This document shows, piece by piece, positions 18,010-26,585 of a stretch of 64,000 bases of DNA. The position numbers and the translations under genes were made by a program. The stretch covers positions 46,841-110,840 of the forward strand of contig JAUNGI010000001.1 in assembly GCA_030524525.1 (NCBI GenBank), given 5' to 3'. Position 1 is the first letter of the stretch; each line of letters begins with the position of its first letter. The notes below the pieces were generated by a model. That model had not been told where the DNA came from, ran no database searches, and saw only the letters and a program-made list of their open reading frames with translations. The DNA is from Lachnospiraceae bacterium. Its GTDB lineage: Bacteria > Bacillota > Clostridia > Lachnospirales > Lachnospiraceae.

Positions 18010-19488
18010 CTAAATAATGAAGCAGACGAGCCCGCCATTGCTCTCGTTGACGATCTTCTGCATGGACTCCTGTATCTTGCGCTGGCTCTCCTCGGTCAGC
18101 CTTGCGATCTTCATGGAGATGCCCTCCTCGACCATCTGCCCCATCGTCTTCCCAAAGACGTTGGTTTCCCAAGCCTCGCTCTTTTTGTCCTTGCTGATGC
18201 CCTGCATATAGCCGATCAGATCCCGCGCCTGCTCCTCGCTTCCGACGATCGGAGCGACCTCGGTCGTGATCTCCGCGCGGATCATCTGCACGCTCGGCGC
18301 CACCGCCTTGATCTTGATGCCGAAACGGTTCCCCTGATGGATCAGCTCCGGTTCTTCCAACGAGATCTCCTCGAAGCTCGGATTGACGACGCCGTAGCCC
18401 GCCTGCCGCACGCTCTCCCAAGCCGTGGACAGCTTGCCGTATTCCCGCTTCATCTGCGAAAGCTCCGACAGCACCTTCATAAACTGATGCTCGTTGGCGA
18501 TCGGCTCTCCGATCACGCTGCTGAGGATCTCGTAATAGCATTCCTCCTTCATTTCCACGGAAACCTTCACCCGACCGTCCTCCAAGGAACAGCTTTCGAC
18601 GCGCATCCCCTTCATCTTGGGATGTCCGGTCTCCGCCATGCCCGGCTCCACGTCGCGCATACGAAGCATCGGCTCCGTAAACTTACGGATCTCCTGTAAG
18701 ATCTCCTGAAACAGCGGCGAATCTTCCGACAGCAGCTCCAGCCATTTCGGAAGACTGAACGAGATCTCCGAGATCGGGAATACGTCGAGCAGCCGCCGGA
18801 ACAGCGTTTCGATATCCTCCTGCCGGAGCTGGTCGCAGTTGATCGGCAGCACCGGAACGCCGTATTTCTCGGACATGGCGTCCGCCGCCTGTCTCGTCTC
18901 CCGGCTTGCCGGCTTATTCGTGTTCAGCACGATCAGAAACGGCTTTCCGATCTCCTTGAGCTCGCCGATCGTGCGTTCCTCGGCAGGCAGATAGTTCTCC
19001 CGCGGGATCTCGCCGAAGCTGCCGTCGGTGGTCATGACGATGCCGATGGTCGAATGGTCGAAAATGACCTTCTTCGTTCCGATGTCCCCCGCCTTGGAAA
19101 ACGGGATCGGCTCCTCGCTCCACGGCGTGCGCACCATCCGCTCCTCGCCGTTTTCCATGTGACCGCCCGCTCCCTCTACCATATAGCCCACGCAGTCGAT
19201 CAGACGGATCTTGAGTTCCTTGCCGCCGTCCTCGGAAAGCGGAATGGAGATCCCCTTTTTGGGAATAAACTTCGGCTCCACCGTCGTAATGGTCTTGCCG
19301 GAGCCGCTGAGCGGAAGCTGGTCCGTAATTTCCGCAGCCTCCTGTTCGGAGACCCGGGGAAGCACCAGCATCTCCATCATGCGTCGGATAAACGTGGACT
19401 TTCCGGTCCGCACCGGCCCCACGACCGCCATATACACCTCTCCACCGGTTCTGGCTTGTATATCCTGATACAACTGAAATGAATTCAT
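18010..19488 (-). CDS. spoIVA: Stage IV sporulation protein A, spore coat ATPase
   Basis: A 492-residue protein, the same length as Bacillus subtilis SpoIVA as I recall it. SpoIVA is the ATP-hydrolysing scaffold that polymerises on the forespore surface as basement layer of the coat. Walker A is VVGPVRTGKSTF (GPVRTGKST at 24-32); the GTPase-like core continues with RLIDCVGYMVEGAGGHMENG and FLIVLNTNKPASRET. The C-terminus ends GGLVCFII, a hydrophobic tail typical of the protein. The ATG at 19488 is preceded by GAGGGGG; the frame extends eight codons upstream. The ribosome site lies within a perfect 9-pair hairpin (19497-19532). Its presence points to a sporulating lineage. Confidence 0.96.
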   Translation of the reverse strand: MNSFQLYQDIQARTGGEVYMAVVGPVRTGKSTFIRRMMEMLVLPRVSEQEAAEITDQLPLSGSGKTITTVEPKFIPKKGISIPLSEDGGKELKIRLIDCVGYMVEGAGGHMENGEERMVRTPWSEEPIPFSKAGDIGTKKVIFDHSTIGIVMTTDGSFGEIPRENYLPAEERTIGELKEIGKPFLIVLNTNKPASRETRQAADAMSEKYGVPVLPINCDQLRQEDIETLFRRLLDVFPISEISFSLPKWLELLSEDSPLFQEILQEIRKFTEPMLRMRDVEPGMAETGHPKMKGMRVESCSLEDGRVKVSVEMKEECYYEILSSVIGEPIANEHQFMKVLSELSQMKREYGKLSTAWESVRQAGYGVVNPSFEEISLEEPELIHQGNRFGIKIKAVAPSVQMIRAEITTEVAPIVGSEEQARDLIGYMQGISKDKKSEAWETNVFGKTMGQMVEEGISMKIARLTEESQRKIQESMQKIVNESNGGLVCFII

Positions 19489-19532
19489 AAGAAAAACCCC
19501 CTCACGATACACTTCATGTATATGTGAGGGGG
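19489..19532 (-). promoter_or_regulatory. Leader hairpin sequestering the spoIVA ribosome site (attenuator-like)
   Basis: On minus the arms CCCCCTCAC (plus 19524-19532) and GTGAGGGGG (plus 19497-19505) pair perfectly, with an inner ATACA/TGTAT stem. The 3' arm is the Shine-Dalgarno GAGGGGG and is followed by TTTTTCTT and the ATG, so the structure could both hide the ribosome site and act as a terminator. A CATAGCAT element about 12 bases upstream resembles a sigma-E -10 but no convincing -35 was found. Confidence 0.6.
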
Positions 19533-19692
19533 AAAGGTTCCATGCTATGTTTTTTCTGCGAAAGAACAGTATAACGACCGGTTCTTTTCTTTCAGATAAC
19601 CGCTCATTATTTCACGAAGAGCCGCCTTTTGTGGGGGAATCCTTTTTCCTTGCCATAAAATAAACTTCCAAACTGGTAAGCCTGCAGCAAAA

Positions 19693-19760
19693 ATACGATT
19701 GAATCGTATAATCGCCTTGACGCAGCGCTTGCTTTATGCTAAAATACGATTGTATCGAAT
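19693..19760 (+). promoter_or_regulatory. Promoter flanked by two operator-like repeats
   Basis: -35 TTGACG (19717-19722), 17-base spacer, -10 TAAAAT (19740-19745) with a TGC extension. A perfect inverted repeat ATACGATT-G-AATCGTAT (19693-19709) lies just upstream of the -35 and a near copy ATACGATT-G-TATCGAAT (19744-19760) overlaps the -10 and start point; their spacing is 51 bases, close to five helical turns. The regulator is not identified. Confidence 0.7.
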
Positions 19761-19782
19761 ATCAGCCTAAGGAGGTCCTATC

Positions 19783-21006
19783 ATGGCTTATATCAAAAGA
19801 GATATTGAGGAGAAGATTCTTGCTCTGTCTAAAGAGTATTCCTGTATATTAGTCACGGGTCCGCGTCAGGTGGGTAAAACCACCGTTTTGCGTCAGCTTA
19901 TGACAGACGACCGCGAGTATGTAACATTGGACGATATGGACGAGCGAAGCCTCGCCAAACGCGATCCTGCCATGTTCTTGCAGATACATTCCACACCCAT
20001 CATGATCGACGAGGTGCAGTATGCCCCTGAGCTTTTCTCCTATATCAAAATGGAGATTGACAAAGGCGCTGCTCCCGGGACCTATTGGCTTACCGGCTCA
20101 CAAGCATTCAAGCTCATGGAGCTTGCACAAGAGTCTCTTGCCGGACGCGTAGCTATATTACACATGTCCAGCCTGTCCCAGCACGAGATTTACGGATCCG
20201 GAAAATGCACACCATTTACATTGGAGCTCGGTGCACTGAAAGAGCGCGAGAAGACCAACGCACCTGCTGATATTGCCGAAATCTATGACCGCATCTGGAG
20301 GGGCTCCATGCCCGGTCTTGCCAGCGGTAAGTTCTCTGACCGGGATGTGTTCTATTCCAGCTATTTGCAGACCTATATTGATCGCGACGTGAAAGAGCAG
20401 GTGCAGCTTGCCGATCCGCTTCTGTTCCGGGACTTTGTTCGCGCTGCTGCTTGCCGCGCAGGACAAATGCTGAACCTTCACGATATTGCGCAGGATGTCG
20501 GTGTGTCTGACGATACTGCCAAACGCTGGCTGCAGGTGCTTGAGAAATCCGATGTGATTTTCTTCCTGCGTCCTTATTCCAACAACCTGTTAAAACGCAC
20601 CGTAAAAACTCCGAAGATGTATTTCTTTGATACCGGCCTGGTCGCTTATCTTACTCGTTATTCCTCGCCTGAGATTTTGGCCAACGGTGCTATCAACGGT
20701 GCTATTTTGGAGAACTTTGTAGTATCAGAGCTTTTGAAGTCCTACCATAACAACGCCAAGGAGTGCCTGCTGTGGTACTACCGCGACAGCAACTCCAACG
20801 AAATCGATATGGTTATCGAAAGCGACGGCATGCTCCATCCCTTAGAGATTAAGCGTTCCGTCAATCCCGCCAGCGAACTGATCAGCGCGTTCAACCTGTT
20901 GGATAGGGCCTCTGTGCCGCGCGGCAACGGTGCTATCCTCTGTATGCGCCCCAAGCTGTCGGCCATCAATTCTGAAAATTATATTGTTCCGATCTGGATG
21001 ATCTAA
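19783..21006 (+). CDS. AAA family ATPase with DUF4143 domain
   Basis: A 407-residue protein of the AAA_14/DUF4143 group. Walker A is VTGPRQVGKTT (GPRQVGKTT at 26-34), Walker B IMIDEVQYAP (Asp76, Glu77), sensor WLTGSQAFKLM. The second half is the DUF4143 part, with a winged-helix-like LHDIAQDVGVSDDTAKRWL and a nuclease-fold-like end NEIDMVIESDGMLHPLEIK, whose D...E-x-K pattern resembles PD-(D/E)XK proteins. Family members are widespread in gut anaerobes, often in many copies, and their function is not known. AAGGAGG precedes the ATG. It is isolated on plus and more AT-rich than its neighbours, suggesting mobility. Confidence 0.88.
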   Translation: MAYIKRDIEEKILALSKEYSCILVTGPRQVGKTTVLRQLMTDDREYVTLDDMDERSLAKRDPAMFLQIHSTPIMIDEVQYAPELFSYIKMEIDKGAAPGTYWLTGSQAFKLMELAQESLAGRVAILHMSSLSQHEIYGSGKCTPFTLELGALKEREKTNAPADIAEIYDRIWRGSMPGLASGKFSDRDVFYSSYLQTYIDRDVKEQVQLADPLLFRDFVRAAACRAGQMLNLHDIAQDVGVSDDTAKRWLQVLEKSDVIFFLRPYSNNLLKRTVKTPKMYFFDTGLVAYLTRYSSPEILANGAINGAILENFVVSELLKSYHNNAKECLLWYYRDSNSNEIDMVIESDGMLHPLEIKRSVNPASELISAFNLLDRASVPRGNGAILCMRPKLSAINSENYIVPIWMI

Positions 21007-21106
21007 CCGCACCTTTACTGGTTCTTTTTCTAAGAAAGTCGTGTGAGAGAAAATATAAGAAAAAGTTCCGAAAAATCATCACAGTATGCCACAGTACCCC
21101 AGTGCG

Positions 21107-21242
21107 GAACAAAGAATCTCGCTTGCGAGATTCTCCGCCTGCGGCGGGTCGCTCCAGCGACACAGTTCCTCTCCGCCGCAGTGCGATCCCCGCGGAGCGT
21201 TTTTTGTTCTATAGGGAACGCAGTTTCCTATAGAACAAAAAA
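21107..21242 (+). repeat. Dispersed multi-hairpin element, copy D (full length)
   Basis: All five parts of copy B are present in the same order. Hairpin 5 has arms GTTCTATAGGGAAC (21206-21219) and GTTTCCTATAGAAC (21223-21236), whose outer bases differ from copy B in both arms while still pairing. It occupies much of the 384-base gap between the AAA ATPase gene and gpsA; bases 21007-21106 hold nothing recognisable. Confidence 0.85.
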
Positions 21243-21276
21243 CAGCACCGCAACATTTCTGCTGCGATGCCGCTGT
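21236..21276 (-). terminator. Possible terminator next to repeat copy D
   Basis: ACAGC (21242-21246) pairs with GCTGT (21272-21276), with an inner CGCA/TGCG pair block, followed on minus by TGTTTTTTG. The stem is imperfect and lies about 115 bases after the gpsA stop. Confidence 0.4.
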
Positions 21277-21382
21277 GTCAATGATTTGTCGTCGATATTG
21301 ATCATCGCCTCCACTGCTAAGCGCAGTTCTTAAACTTCTCGAATGTCTCCTGCTGCGCCTGCGTCAGTGTCTGTACCAGCAT
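21277..21382 (-). pseudogene. Probable remnant of a small Clostridial hypothetical (DUF6809-like)
   Basis: On minus, an ATG at 21382 reads MLVQTLTQAQQETFEKFKNC before a stop at 21317-21319; in another frame just downstream it reads VEAMINIDDKSLTQR. The first part resembles the TLT-x-x-(Q/K)-x-x-LFE-(K/Q) helix and the second the end of the GFRLG-x-x-M-x-VE-x-M helix of small proteins annotated as DUF6809 in Clostridia. The piece between is missing. The likeness is from memory and short, so it is tentative. Confidence 0.3.
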
Positions 21383-21390
21383 GATTCCAT

Positions 21391-22389
21391 CTACTGCCCT
21401 TGGTATTCCCACGTCCGGTCGCGCTGGAACAGATAGATCAGCGCGTCCTTGGCGCTCTTGCCTTCAAACAGCACCTCGTTGACCTGTTCCACGATCGGCA
21501 TGCTGACCTCGTATTTCCGCGCGAGCTTTCTGGCCGCCTTGGCGCAGTATACGCCCTCCACGACCTGCTTGACCTCCGCCATTGCCGCTTCCACCGTATA
21601 GCCCTTGCCGATCAGATAGCCGGCGTTGTGATTGCGGCTGTGGGTGCTGGTGCAGGTAACGATCAGGTCGCCCACGCCCGACAGGCCAGAAAACGTCTCC
21701 TGTTTTCCGCCCATTTTCAGCCCCAGACGCGTGATCTCCGCAATTCCGCGCGTCATGAGCGCCGCCTTCGTATTGTCGCCGTAGCCCAGTCCGTCCACCA
21801 CGCCCGCCGCCAGCGCAATCACGTTCTTTAAGGAGCCGCCCAGCTCGATGCCGATCACGTCGGAGCTTGTATAGATGCGGAAAAACTCGTTCATAAAGGC
21901 GTCCTGAACAAACAGGGCGGTCTCCGGCTCTGCGGAGCCCACCACGATCGCCGTGGGGATCCCGCGGCTGACCTCCTCCGCATGGCTCGGCCCGGAAAGC
22001 ACCGCCACGCTTGCTTCCGGGTTTTCCTGCGCAATGACCTGCGTCAGCGTCATCAGCGTATCCTCTTCAATGCCCTTTCCCACGTTGACGATCTTCTGCC
22101 CCTTGGAAATATAGGGCTTCGCCTGAACGGCAACCGAACGCACCCATTTGGAGGATACGGCAAAAACAAGCAGCTCCTTTCCAATGCAGGCCTCGGAAAG
22201 CTCCTTCGTAAGACCTACCGACTCCGGAAGCTTTGCTCCGGGCAGATTCGGGATCCGACAGCGATCCGCCGCCAACGCGTCGATCTCCTTTGCGACCGCC
22301 GACCAGAGCATGACCTCATGCCCGTTTGCCGCAAGCTGTATCGCCAGCGCGGTACCCCAGGTACCGGCTCCTAAAACTCCTACTTTCAT
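21391..22389 (-). CDS. gpsA: Glycerol-3-phosphate dehydrogenase [NAD(P)+]
   Basis: A 332-residue GpsA that reduces dihydroxyacetone phosphate to sn-glycerol 3-phosphate for phospholipid synthesis. The N-terminal MKVGVLGAGTWGTALAIQLA is the dinucleotide fold; the catalytic lysine lies in GGSLKNVIALAAGVVDGLG, and the C-terminal domain has FSGLSGVGDLIVTCTS and SRN. It follows plsY after 30 bases, so substrate supply and first acylation are encoded together, the usual Firmicutes pairing. GGAGG precedes the ATG by a rather long 12 bases. Confidence 0.96.
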   Translation of the reverse strand: MKVGVLGAGTWGTALAIQLAANGHEVMLWSAVAKEIDALAADRCRIPNLPGAKLPESVGLTKELSEACIGKELLVFAVSSKWVRSVAVQAKPYISKGQKIVNVGKGIEEDTLMTLTQVIAQENPEASVAVLSGPSHAEEVSRGIPTAIVVGSAEPETALFVQDAFMNEFFRIYTSSDVIGIELGGSLKNVIALAAGVVDGLGYGDNTKAALMTRGIAEITRLGLKMGGKQETFSGLSGVGDLIVTCTSTHSRNHNAGYLIGKGYTVEAAMAEVKQVVEGVYCAKAARKLARKYEVSMPIVEQVNEVLFEGKSAKDALIYLFQRDRTWEYQGQ

Positions 22390-22419
22390 ATTGAACTGAA
22401 CCTCCCATTTGCGGGTTTT

Positions 22420-23058
22420 CTATTTTTTTTCTTCTGCGATCTGCACATGATGTCCGATCTTATTCTCCGTTCCGTTCAGCAGACGGCGCAGGTTCGCGCG
22501 GTGCATGAAAACGCCGGAAACGGTATAGAGACAGCAGACGCAGATCATCGGCACATAATACGGATTTTCCGCATAGCGGACCGCCGTCCAGACCGGAAAC
22601 AGAAATACGACGAACATCGAACCGAGCGAAACGTATTTTGTCACCGCCACGATCAGCGCGAACACCGGCAGAAAGAAAATGCACGTCCAGTCGCTGCACA
22701 GCATCGCTCCGGAGGTCGTTGCGATTCCCTTTCCTCCCTTAAAATGCAGCCAGAACGGATAACAGTGACCGAGCACCACGCCCAGCCCCGTGATCTGACA
22801 CATGAGCGGCGCGATTTCCTCGCCCCGAAAAACGACGAAGCGCACGAACAGCGCCGGGATCAGCACCTTGAAGAAGTCGCCCAAAAACACAAGATAGCCG
22901 GACTTTTTTCCAAGCGTCCGGATGGCGTTGGTGGTTCCCGCGTTTCCGCTGCCGTAATTCCGGATATCGACATGATGCAGCTTTCCGATTACATAGGCGG
23001 TAGAAAAATTCCCAAACAAGTATCCTGCCAGCAGGCAGAGAATGATCTTTCCAGCCAT
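22420..23058 (-). CDS. plsY: Acyl-phosphate:glycerol-3-phosphate acyltransferase
   Basis: A 212-residue integral membrane PlsY, which moves an acyl group from acyl-phosphate to glycerol 3-phosphate. Conserved motifs are GSGNAGTTNAIRTLG near the N-terminus, GHCYPFWLHFKGGKGIATTSG in the middle and a later membrane region rich in hydrophobics; five or more membrane segments are evident. I chose the ATG at 23058 because GGAGGAAGCT lies directly before it; a GTG 12 bases earlier overlaps the der stop. It sits between der and gpsA in a compact operon. Confidence 0.95.
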   Translation of the reverse strand: MAGKIILCLLAGYLFGNFSTAYVIGKLHHVDIRNYGSGNAGTTNAIRTLGKKSGYLVFLGDFFKVLIPALFVRFVVFRGEEIAPLMCQITGLGVVLGHCYPFWLHFKGGKGIATTSGAMLCSDWTCIFFLPVFALIVAVTKYVSLGSMFVVFLFPVWTAVRYAENPYYVPMICVCCLYTVSGVFMHRANLRRLLNGTENKIGHHVQIAEEKK

Positions 23059-23069
23059 AGCTTCCTCCA

Positions 23070-24395
23070 CTATTTCTCCTCGTTCCGCTCGCGGATAATA
23101 AATTTCAGCGAGGTTCCCTCAAAGCCGAAGGCTTCGCGTATCTTATTCTCCAAGTAGCGGGTATAGGAATAATGCATCAGTTCCTTATCGTTTACAAAGA
23201 TCACGAAGGTCGGCGGCTTGACCGCTGCCTGCGTAATATAAAACAGCTTCAGCCGTCTGCCCTTGTCCGAAGGGGGCTGGTGCATTGCGGTCGCCTCCAT
23301 CAGGATCTCGTTCAATACGCCGGTCCCGATCCGCTTGTTCTGGTTCTCAATGACCTTTTCAATCGAATCGAACAGCTTGTTCACGCGCTGCCCGGTCACG
23401 GCGGAAATAAACAGGATGTCGGCATAGGGCATAAACGACAGCACCTCGCGGATCTTTTCCTGCTGCCGGTAAATGGTCTTGTCGTCCTTCTCGACGGAAT
23501 CCCACTTATTGACCGCTACGATAATGCCCTTTCCGGCGTCGTGGGCAATGCCAGCGATCTTTGCGTCCTGTTCGGTAACGCCCTCGGCCGCGTCGATCAC
23601 GACCACCACCACGTCCGCCCGCTCCACCGCGCTGACGGTACGGATGATGCTGTAGCGCTCAAGGTCTTCCTTGATCTTGCTCTTTCGGCGAAGTCCCGCC
23701 GTGTCAATAAAAATATATTCCTTGCCGGAGTACGTCACCGCCGTGTCGATGGCGTCGCGGGTCGTCCCCGCAATATCCGAAACGATGACGCGGTTTTCTC
23801 CGAGCAGCCGGTTGATGAGCGAGGATTTTCCCACGTTGGGCTTTCCGACCACGGCGATCCGCGGACGCGTATCCTCCTCGTCTCCCGCCGCAGATTCCGG
23901 AAAATGCTTCACCAGCTCCTCGCACAGATCGCCGAAGCCAAGCATGGAAGCGCCGGAGACCGGGATCGGATCGCCGAGTCCGAGGTTATAAAACTCGTAA
24001 ACGTCGGGCATAAACTTTTCAAAGCTGTCCACCTTGTTGACCGTCAGAACGATGGGCTTGCCCGAACGGCGCAGCATGTCCGCCACCTTTGTATCGGCGT
24101 CCACAAGCCCCTGCCGGACGTCCACCAAAAACAGGATCACGTCGGCGGTTGCAATCGCGATCTCCGCCTGCTCCCGCATATGGCGCAGCATCATATCCTT
24201 GCTTTCCGGCTCGATCCCGCCGGTGTCGATCATCGTAAACGAGCGATCGAGCCAAGTAACGTCCGCATAGATCCGGTCCCTCGTAACGCCCGGCGTGTCT
24301 TTTACAATGCTGATGCGTTCCCCCGCCAGCGCGTTGAACAGCGTTGACTTTCCCACGTTGGGACGGCCCACAATCGCAACAATCGGTTTTCTCAT
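23070..24395 (-). CDS. der: GTPase Der (EngA), ribosome assembly
   Basis: A 441-residue protein with two tandem GTPase domains and a C-terminal KH-like domain, needed for 50S assembly. Domain 1: GRPNVGKST, DTGG, NKVD; domain 2: GKPNVGKSS, DTAGLRRKSK, NKWD. The C-terminal KH part includes KLFYITQAAVKPPTFVIFVN. The ATG at 24395 follows GAGGAAGAC and starts at the conserved MRKPIVAIVGRP; the frame extends 22 residues upstream into the DUF512 gene. It follows DUF512, a frequent neighbour in Clostridia. Confidence 0.96.
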   Translation of the reverse strand: MRKPIVAIVGRPNVGKSTLFNALAGERISIVKDTPGVTRDRIYADVTWLDRSFTMIDTGGIEPESKDMMLRHMREQAEIAIATADVILFLVDVRQGLVDADTKVADMLRRSGKPIVLTVNKVDSFEKFMPDVYEFYNLGLGDPIPVSGASMLGFGDLCEELVKHFPESAAGDEEDTRPRIAVVGKPNVGKSSLINRLLGENRVIVSDIAGTTRDAIDTAVTYSGKEYIFIDTAGLRRKSKIKEDLERYSIIRTVSAVERADVVVVVIDAAEGVTEQDAKIAGIAHDAGKGIIVAVNKWDSVEKDDKTIYRQQEKIREVLSFMPYADILFISAVTGQRVNKLFDSIEKVIENQNKRIGTGVLNEILMEATAMHQPPSDKGRRLKLFYITQAAVKPPTFVIFVNDKELMHYSYTRYLENKIREAFGFEGTSLKFIIRERNEEK

Positions 24396-24411
24396 GTCTT
24401 CCTCACAATAC

Positions 24412-25719
24412 TTATTCTTCCAAAAGCGCGTCAATAAATGCCTGACCATTTGATTGTACAATAGTCACCTTGGTTTGTAAAGCTTTTTCGATGTCTCCCA
24501 CGGTCAGGTCATCGAGCAGAACGTCTTCTCCGCTCCGCAGCAGATTCTCCGGCAGAAAGAGCTTTCCGCCAAGCTCCCGTCCTTGGAGCTGCGCAATGAT
24601 ATCCCCGCCGGTCAACAGCCCGGACACGGTAATGCTCTCTCCGAAAAAGTGATTGACGATCGTCACCACCTCCACCGAGATCCCCGGAAAATGCTCCCGC
24701 ACCTGCTCGACCAGCCGCCGGATAAAGGGCGCCGCCAGCACGCCGGTGGCGATCGTTCCGGTCCGCACGCGGTCGTCGCCATGTACATACCTTAGCGCTT
24801 CGGTCACCTCGTCCATCAGCGAACGGAGCATTCCCACGCCGTTTTCGATCTGGGGATAGCCCTCGTAGCTGTCCTCGTCCGGCAGCTCCTCCCCCGCAAG
24901 GATGTACCACTCATCGCTGGCATAGACAAAGCGCGTGTCAAAGTACCGCTTGCAGATGCCCTGCCACTTGCGGATCCGGGCAAGCACCTCGCGGGCGTCC
25001 TCCGGGGAGAACGGCTCGATCTGCGGCAGTCCCTCCCGATATTTCGTCAGTCCCACCGGAACGACGCTGAGGCTCTGCATCTGCGGCAGAAACGCCGTCA
25101 GATCGTGGATCGTGCGCTCCAGCTCCTCCCCGTCGTTTTTCCCTTTGACGAGCACGACCTGCCCGTTCATCGTGATGCCCGCCTCCTGAAAGCGTTTCAG
25201 ACAGCCGAGAACGTTGCCCGCAAAGCGGTTCTTGAGCATTTCGCAGCGCAGCGCCGGATTGGTCGTATGCACGCTGATATTCATCGGCGAAAGCTTATAA
25301 TAGCAGATGCGCTCGATTTCCGCGTCGCTTAGGTTCGTCAGCGTCACATAATTGCCCTGCAAAAACGAAAGCCGCGTATCGTCGTCCTTAAAATACAGCG
25401 TCCTGCGCATGCCGGGCGGCATCTGGTCGATAAAGCAGAACATGCATTTGTTCCGGCAGGACTGATAGTCGTCCATCAGCGATTCCGCAAATACAAGCCC
25501 CAGCTCCTCGTCCTCGTCCTTTTCAACGGAAACGTCCTCGCGGCTGCCGTCCGGGTGCTCCACCGTCAGCGTCAGCCGCTCGCTTTCCTCCTGAAAATGG
25601 TAATCCAGAACGTCCCGCACCGGCTCTCCGTTCATCGCAAGCAGCACGTCCCCCGCCGCCACGCCCGCGGCTTCGCAGGGGCTGAACGGAAGCACCTCCA
25701 AGATCTTATGCGTATGCAT
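24412..25719 (-). CDS. DUF512 protein with PDZ and radical-SAM-like cysteine motif
   Basis: A 435-residue protein of the DUF512 family. Residues 1-60 are a PDZ-like domain (LPFSPCEAAGVAAGDVLLAM); the motif CRNKCMFC (Cys-x3-Cys-x2-Cys, near residue 93) is of the radical SAM type and is followed by a barrel-like region (YVTLTNLSDAEIERICYY). The C-terminal DUF512 domain follows. The biochemical role is unknown. It ends 16 bases before der and follows pgeF; the conserved pairing with der suggests a link to ribosome or RNA metabolism, but that is inference. Confidence 0.88.
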   Translation of the reverse strand: MHTHKILEVLPFSPCEAAGVAAGDVLLAMNGEPVRDVLDYHFQEESERLTLTVEHPDGSREDVSVEKDEDEELGLVFAESLMDDYQSCRNKCMFCFIDQMPPGMRRTLYFKDDDTRLSFLQGNYVTLTNLSDAEIERICYYKLSPMNISVHTTNPALRCEMLKNRFAGNVLGCLKRFQEAGITMNGQVVLVKGKNDGEELERTIHDLTAFLPQMQSLSVVPVGLTKYREGLPQIEPFSPEDAREVLARIRKWQGICKRYFDTRFVYASDEWYILAGEELPDEDSYEGYPQIENGVGMLRSLMDEVTEALRYVHGDDRVRTGTIATGVLAAPFIRRLVEQVREHFPGISVEVVTIVNHFFGESITVSGLLTGGDIIAQLQGRELGGKLFLPENLLRSGEDVLLDDLTVGDIEKALQTKVTIVQSNGQAFIDALLEE

Positions 25720-25745
25720 GGTTCTCTCTTACCTCTTTTTACTCC

Positions 25746-26585
25746 TTATCCTTTCAGCATCAAAAAACCGGCGTTGCTGCCCCGGCGCCCTTGGCTTCCC
25801 CGGTGCGAAAAGAACAGATCCTGCCGGCACATCGTACAGATCCCGGACACGGTAATGTTCCCGTCCGGTACGCCCGCCTCCAAAAGCGCCAGTCGGTTTG
25901 CCTCCCACAGGTCGGCAAAATACCGGTCGCCGGTTCCTTTTCGCAGCAGCGTCGTTTCTTCCGCCTCCGGCCAGATCCGCAGAAACTCCTCCGCCACCTC
26001 GGGACCGATCTCAAAGCAGCCGCCGCAGATGGACGGACCGATCACAGCGGTGATCTGCCCCGGCTCCGTTCCGTACTCCCGCACCATTGCAGCCACCGTC
26101 TTCGCCGCGATCTTCCGCACCGTTCCCCGCCAGCCCGCATGCGCCAGCGCGATGGCGCCGTGGGTTTTATCATAAAAGAAGACCGGAACGCAGTCCGCGC
26201 TGAAGATCAGCAGCGGCACGTTCGGCTCGTTGGTCATATGCGCGTCCACGTCGTCGTAGGGGATCGGCCGCAAAATGCCGGTTCCGCAGTCCGCCGCCGT
26301 CGCCTTCCGCACCCGATCCTGATGGGTCTGCTTCGAAAAGACGAGCCGCTCCGCCGGGATGTCCATTGCGGCGCACAGTCGCCGGTAATTTTCCCGCACG
26401 TTCTCCTCCGAATCGCCCCGTCCAAAGCCCAAATTCATCGACGCGTAGATTCCTCTGCTGACGCCGCCGAGACGGGTCGAAAAGCCGTGGCGGATGCCCG
26501 GCTCCCCCGCAAGCGCGTCAAAGGTCAAAAAGGGCGCGCCGCCGGAAACCGCAAGACTCGCCCAATTACCGATCCTTGTCCACAT
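25746..26585 (-). CDS. pgeF: Peptidoglycan editing factor / purine nucleoside phosphorylase family (YfiH)
   Basis: A 279-residue YfiH/PgeF protein, formerly called multicopper polyphenol oxidase. Members act as purine nucleoside phosphorylase/adenosine deaminase and edit peptidoglycan precursors. The metal-binding residues are in SKQTHQDRV, LIFSADCVPVFFYD and ALAHAGWRGTV, and the C-terminal GICTMCRQDLFFSHRGSQG is typical. The ATG at 26585 follows GGAGGAGCGAA; an earlier ATG at 26609 is inside the DUF2809 gene. The genes overlap by 20 bases, so they are co-translated. Confidence 0.92.
   Translation of the reverse strand: MWTRIGNWASLAVSGGAPFLTFDALAGEPGIRHGFSTRLGGVSRGIYASMNLGFGRGDSEENVRENYRRLCAAMDIPAERLVFSKQTHQDRVRKATAADCGTGILRPIPYDDVDAHMTNEPNVPLLIFSADCVPVFFYDKTHGAIALAHAGWRGTVRKIAAKTVAAMVREYGTEPGQITAVIGPSICGGCFEIGPEVAEEFLRIWPEAEETTLLRKGTGDRYFADLWEANRLALLEAGVPDGNITVSGICTMCRQDLFFSHRGSQGRRGSNAGFLMLKG

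Noticed and set aside
5451-21242. Repeat copies as insertion sequences
   Set aside because: They are about 130 bases, contain no transposase frame, and no clear target duplications were seen; a non-autonomous element remains possible.
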